Source: an uncultured cyanobacterium (GTDB lineage: Bacteria; Cyanobacteriota; Cyanobacteriia; Cyanobacteriales; Geitlerinemataceae). Taken from it: 64,000 nucleotides of DNA. Shown in pieces: positions 63,123 to 64,000 of the stretch. The DNA lies in assembly GCA_937899645.1 (NCBI GenBank), contig CALCCD010000031.1, forward strand, positions 1 to 64,000, read 5' to 3'. Position 1 is the first letter of the stretch. The number at the start of each line of letters is the position of its first letter. The notes below the pieces were generated by a model. It had not been told where the DNA came from and did not search any database. It saw only the letters and a program-made list of their open reading frames with translations. The position numbers were made by a program, and so were the translations under genes.

Positions 63123-64000
63123 ATGACATCAAACGTCAATGCACCCCAGTCTGAGACGGGGCTCCAAGTCGAGCTACTGGAGACTAGCTTTGCGAAGGTC
63201 GGCCCGCGCGCAGAGGAGTTCGCAAGCAGCTTTTACGATCGCCTGTTTACCGACTACCCCGATGCGAAGCCGCTGTTCGTTCACACTGATGTGAAGGAGC
63301 AAAGCAAGAAGCTTCTGGCGTCGCTGGTGTTCGTTGTCGAGAATCTGAAAAGCCCCGGCAAACTTACCGACGCGCTGAAAGGTCTCGGCGCGCGTCACGT
63401 GAAGTACGGCGCGCTGCCCGAGCACTATCCGCTGGTGGGCAACACTCTCCTCAACACCTTCGAGGAGTACCTGGGCAGCGACTGGACGCCCGATGTCAAG
63501 CAGGCTTGGGTCGATGCCTACGGTGTCATCACTGAAGTTATGCTCGACGGTGCGGACTACTCTAAATCTGAGGTCGAGCTGGAAAGTGCTGCTCCCGAAG
63601 CGGCGGAGCCCGAAGTTGACGAAGCCACTGGCCTGAAGGTGAAGCTGCTCGAAGACAGCTTCGAGAAGGTGAAGCCCAAGGCGGATGACTTCGTCGATAG
63701 CTTCTACAACAACCTCTTTACGGACTACCCTGCGGCCGAGCCGCTGTTCGCGCACTCGAACATGAAAGAGCAGGGCAAGAAACTGCTGACTTCGCTGGTG
63801 TTTGTCGTCGAGAACCTCAAAAGCCCCGGCAAACTCACCGACGTGCTGAAAGGTCTCGGCGCGCGTCACGTGAAGTACGGCGCGCTGCCCGAGCACTACC
63901 CACTAGTGGGCAACACGCTGCTGAAAACCTTCGGACAGTACCTGGGCAGCGATTGGACGCCGGACGTCAAACAAGCTTGGGTCGATGCCTACGGCCTAAT
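63123..64000 (+). CDS. Tandem globin protein, cut by the window end
   Basis: Open to the window edge (292 codons seen). Two globin domains are present, each about 140 residues, repeating with a period of 157 residues: GLQVELLETSFAKV... and GLKVKLLEDSFEKV.... Each has SFY(D/N)xLF, the FVVENLKSPGKLT region and GARHVKYG, whose His is the likely proximal haem ligand (F8), then PLVGNTLL and SDWTPDVKQAWVDAYG. Acidic linker SEVELESAAPEAAEPEVDEAT joins them in two parts. I recall cyanobacterial proteins with several such globins, some ending in a cyclase or kinase; what follows here is unseen. ATG 63123 has AAAGGAG nine bases upstream. Confidence 0.93.
   Translation, partial: MTSNVNAPQSETGLQVELLETSFAKVGPRAEEFASSFYDRLFTDYPDAKPLFVHTDVKEQSKKLLASLVFVVENLKSPGKLTDALKGLGARHVKYGALPEHYPLVGNTLLNTFEEYLGSDWTPDVKQAWVDAYGVITEVMLDGADYSKSEVELESAAPEAAEPEVDEATGLKVKLLEDSFEKVKPKADDFVDSFYNNLFTDYPAAEPLFAHSNMKEQGKKLLTSLVFVVENLKSPGKLTDVLKGLGARHVKYGALPEHYPLVGNTLLKTFGQYLGSDWTPDVKQAWVDAYGL

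Overview
The window reads as chromosomal DNA of a fairly GC-rich cyanobacterium. The octamer GCGATCGC (the HIP1 site typical of cyanobacterial genomes) recurs through most genes. Several genes belong to families I know mainly from cyanobacteria: Psb34 (ssl1498 family), the lipid-A-disaccharide-synthase-related TIGR03492 family, a DUF4347/RTX giant protein, a DUF928-like secreted protein, a small zinc-ribbon protein and a tandem-globin protein. I cannot name the genus from sequence alone.

Layout. 1-11 kb: a type IV pilin, prolyl oligopeptidase, a 1.2-kb stretch without a clear gene, a zinc-ribbon protein, a class-I cysteine desulfurase converging on the TIGR03492 glycosyltransferase-like gene, oligoendopeptidase F, an SMI1/KNR4-like protein and a secreted hypothetical protein. 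11-25 kb: gyrB, a 2304-residue DUF4347-cadherin-RTX protein, a membrane glycosyltransferase translationally coupled to purL, and a PD-(D/E)XK nuclease. 25.8-31 kb: tRNA-Pro(UGG), a secreted hypothetical protein, a YHS-domain lipoprotein, an AT-rich ROCO GTPase that looks foreign, a Uma2 nuclease and lipA. 31-43 kb: a peptidogalycan (FemAB-like) protein, a DUF928-like protein, a CHASE2-GGEEF diguanylate cyclase, tgt, a membrane protein of unknown function, hrcA, a ClC-CBS-Usp channel fusion and psb34. 43-53 kb: a small protein with a possible gasdermin-like pattern, a PAS/GAF histidine kinase, a ribbon-helix-helix protein, smc, a damaged IS4-family element and a zeta-like P-loop kinase. 53-64 kb: a PEP-CTERM protein, a TPR protein, an NAD-epimerase, a metal ABC permease, a pentapeptide-repeat protein, a co-directional ResB / CcsA / Rieske-lipoprotein cluster, and a tandem globin gene cut by the window end.

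Most genes are housekeeping and sit singly or in pairs, with hairpin terminators between several convergent genes. The clearest multi-gene unit is the cytochrome c maturation (System II) pair with the Rieske lipoprotein. The most unusual items are the possible gasdermin-like protein (hypothesis only), the AT-rich ROCO gene, the natural Gln at the gating-glutamate position of the ClC protein, and a short dispersed palindromic repeat that supplies the C-terminal codons or stop of two convergent genes. Nothing here can be called a demonstrated new system.
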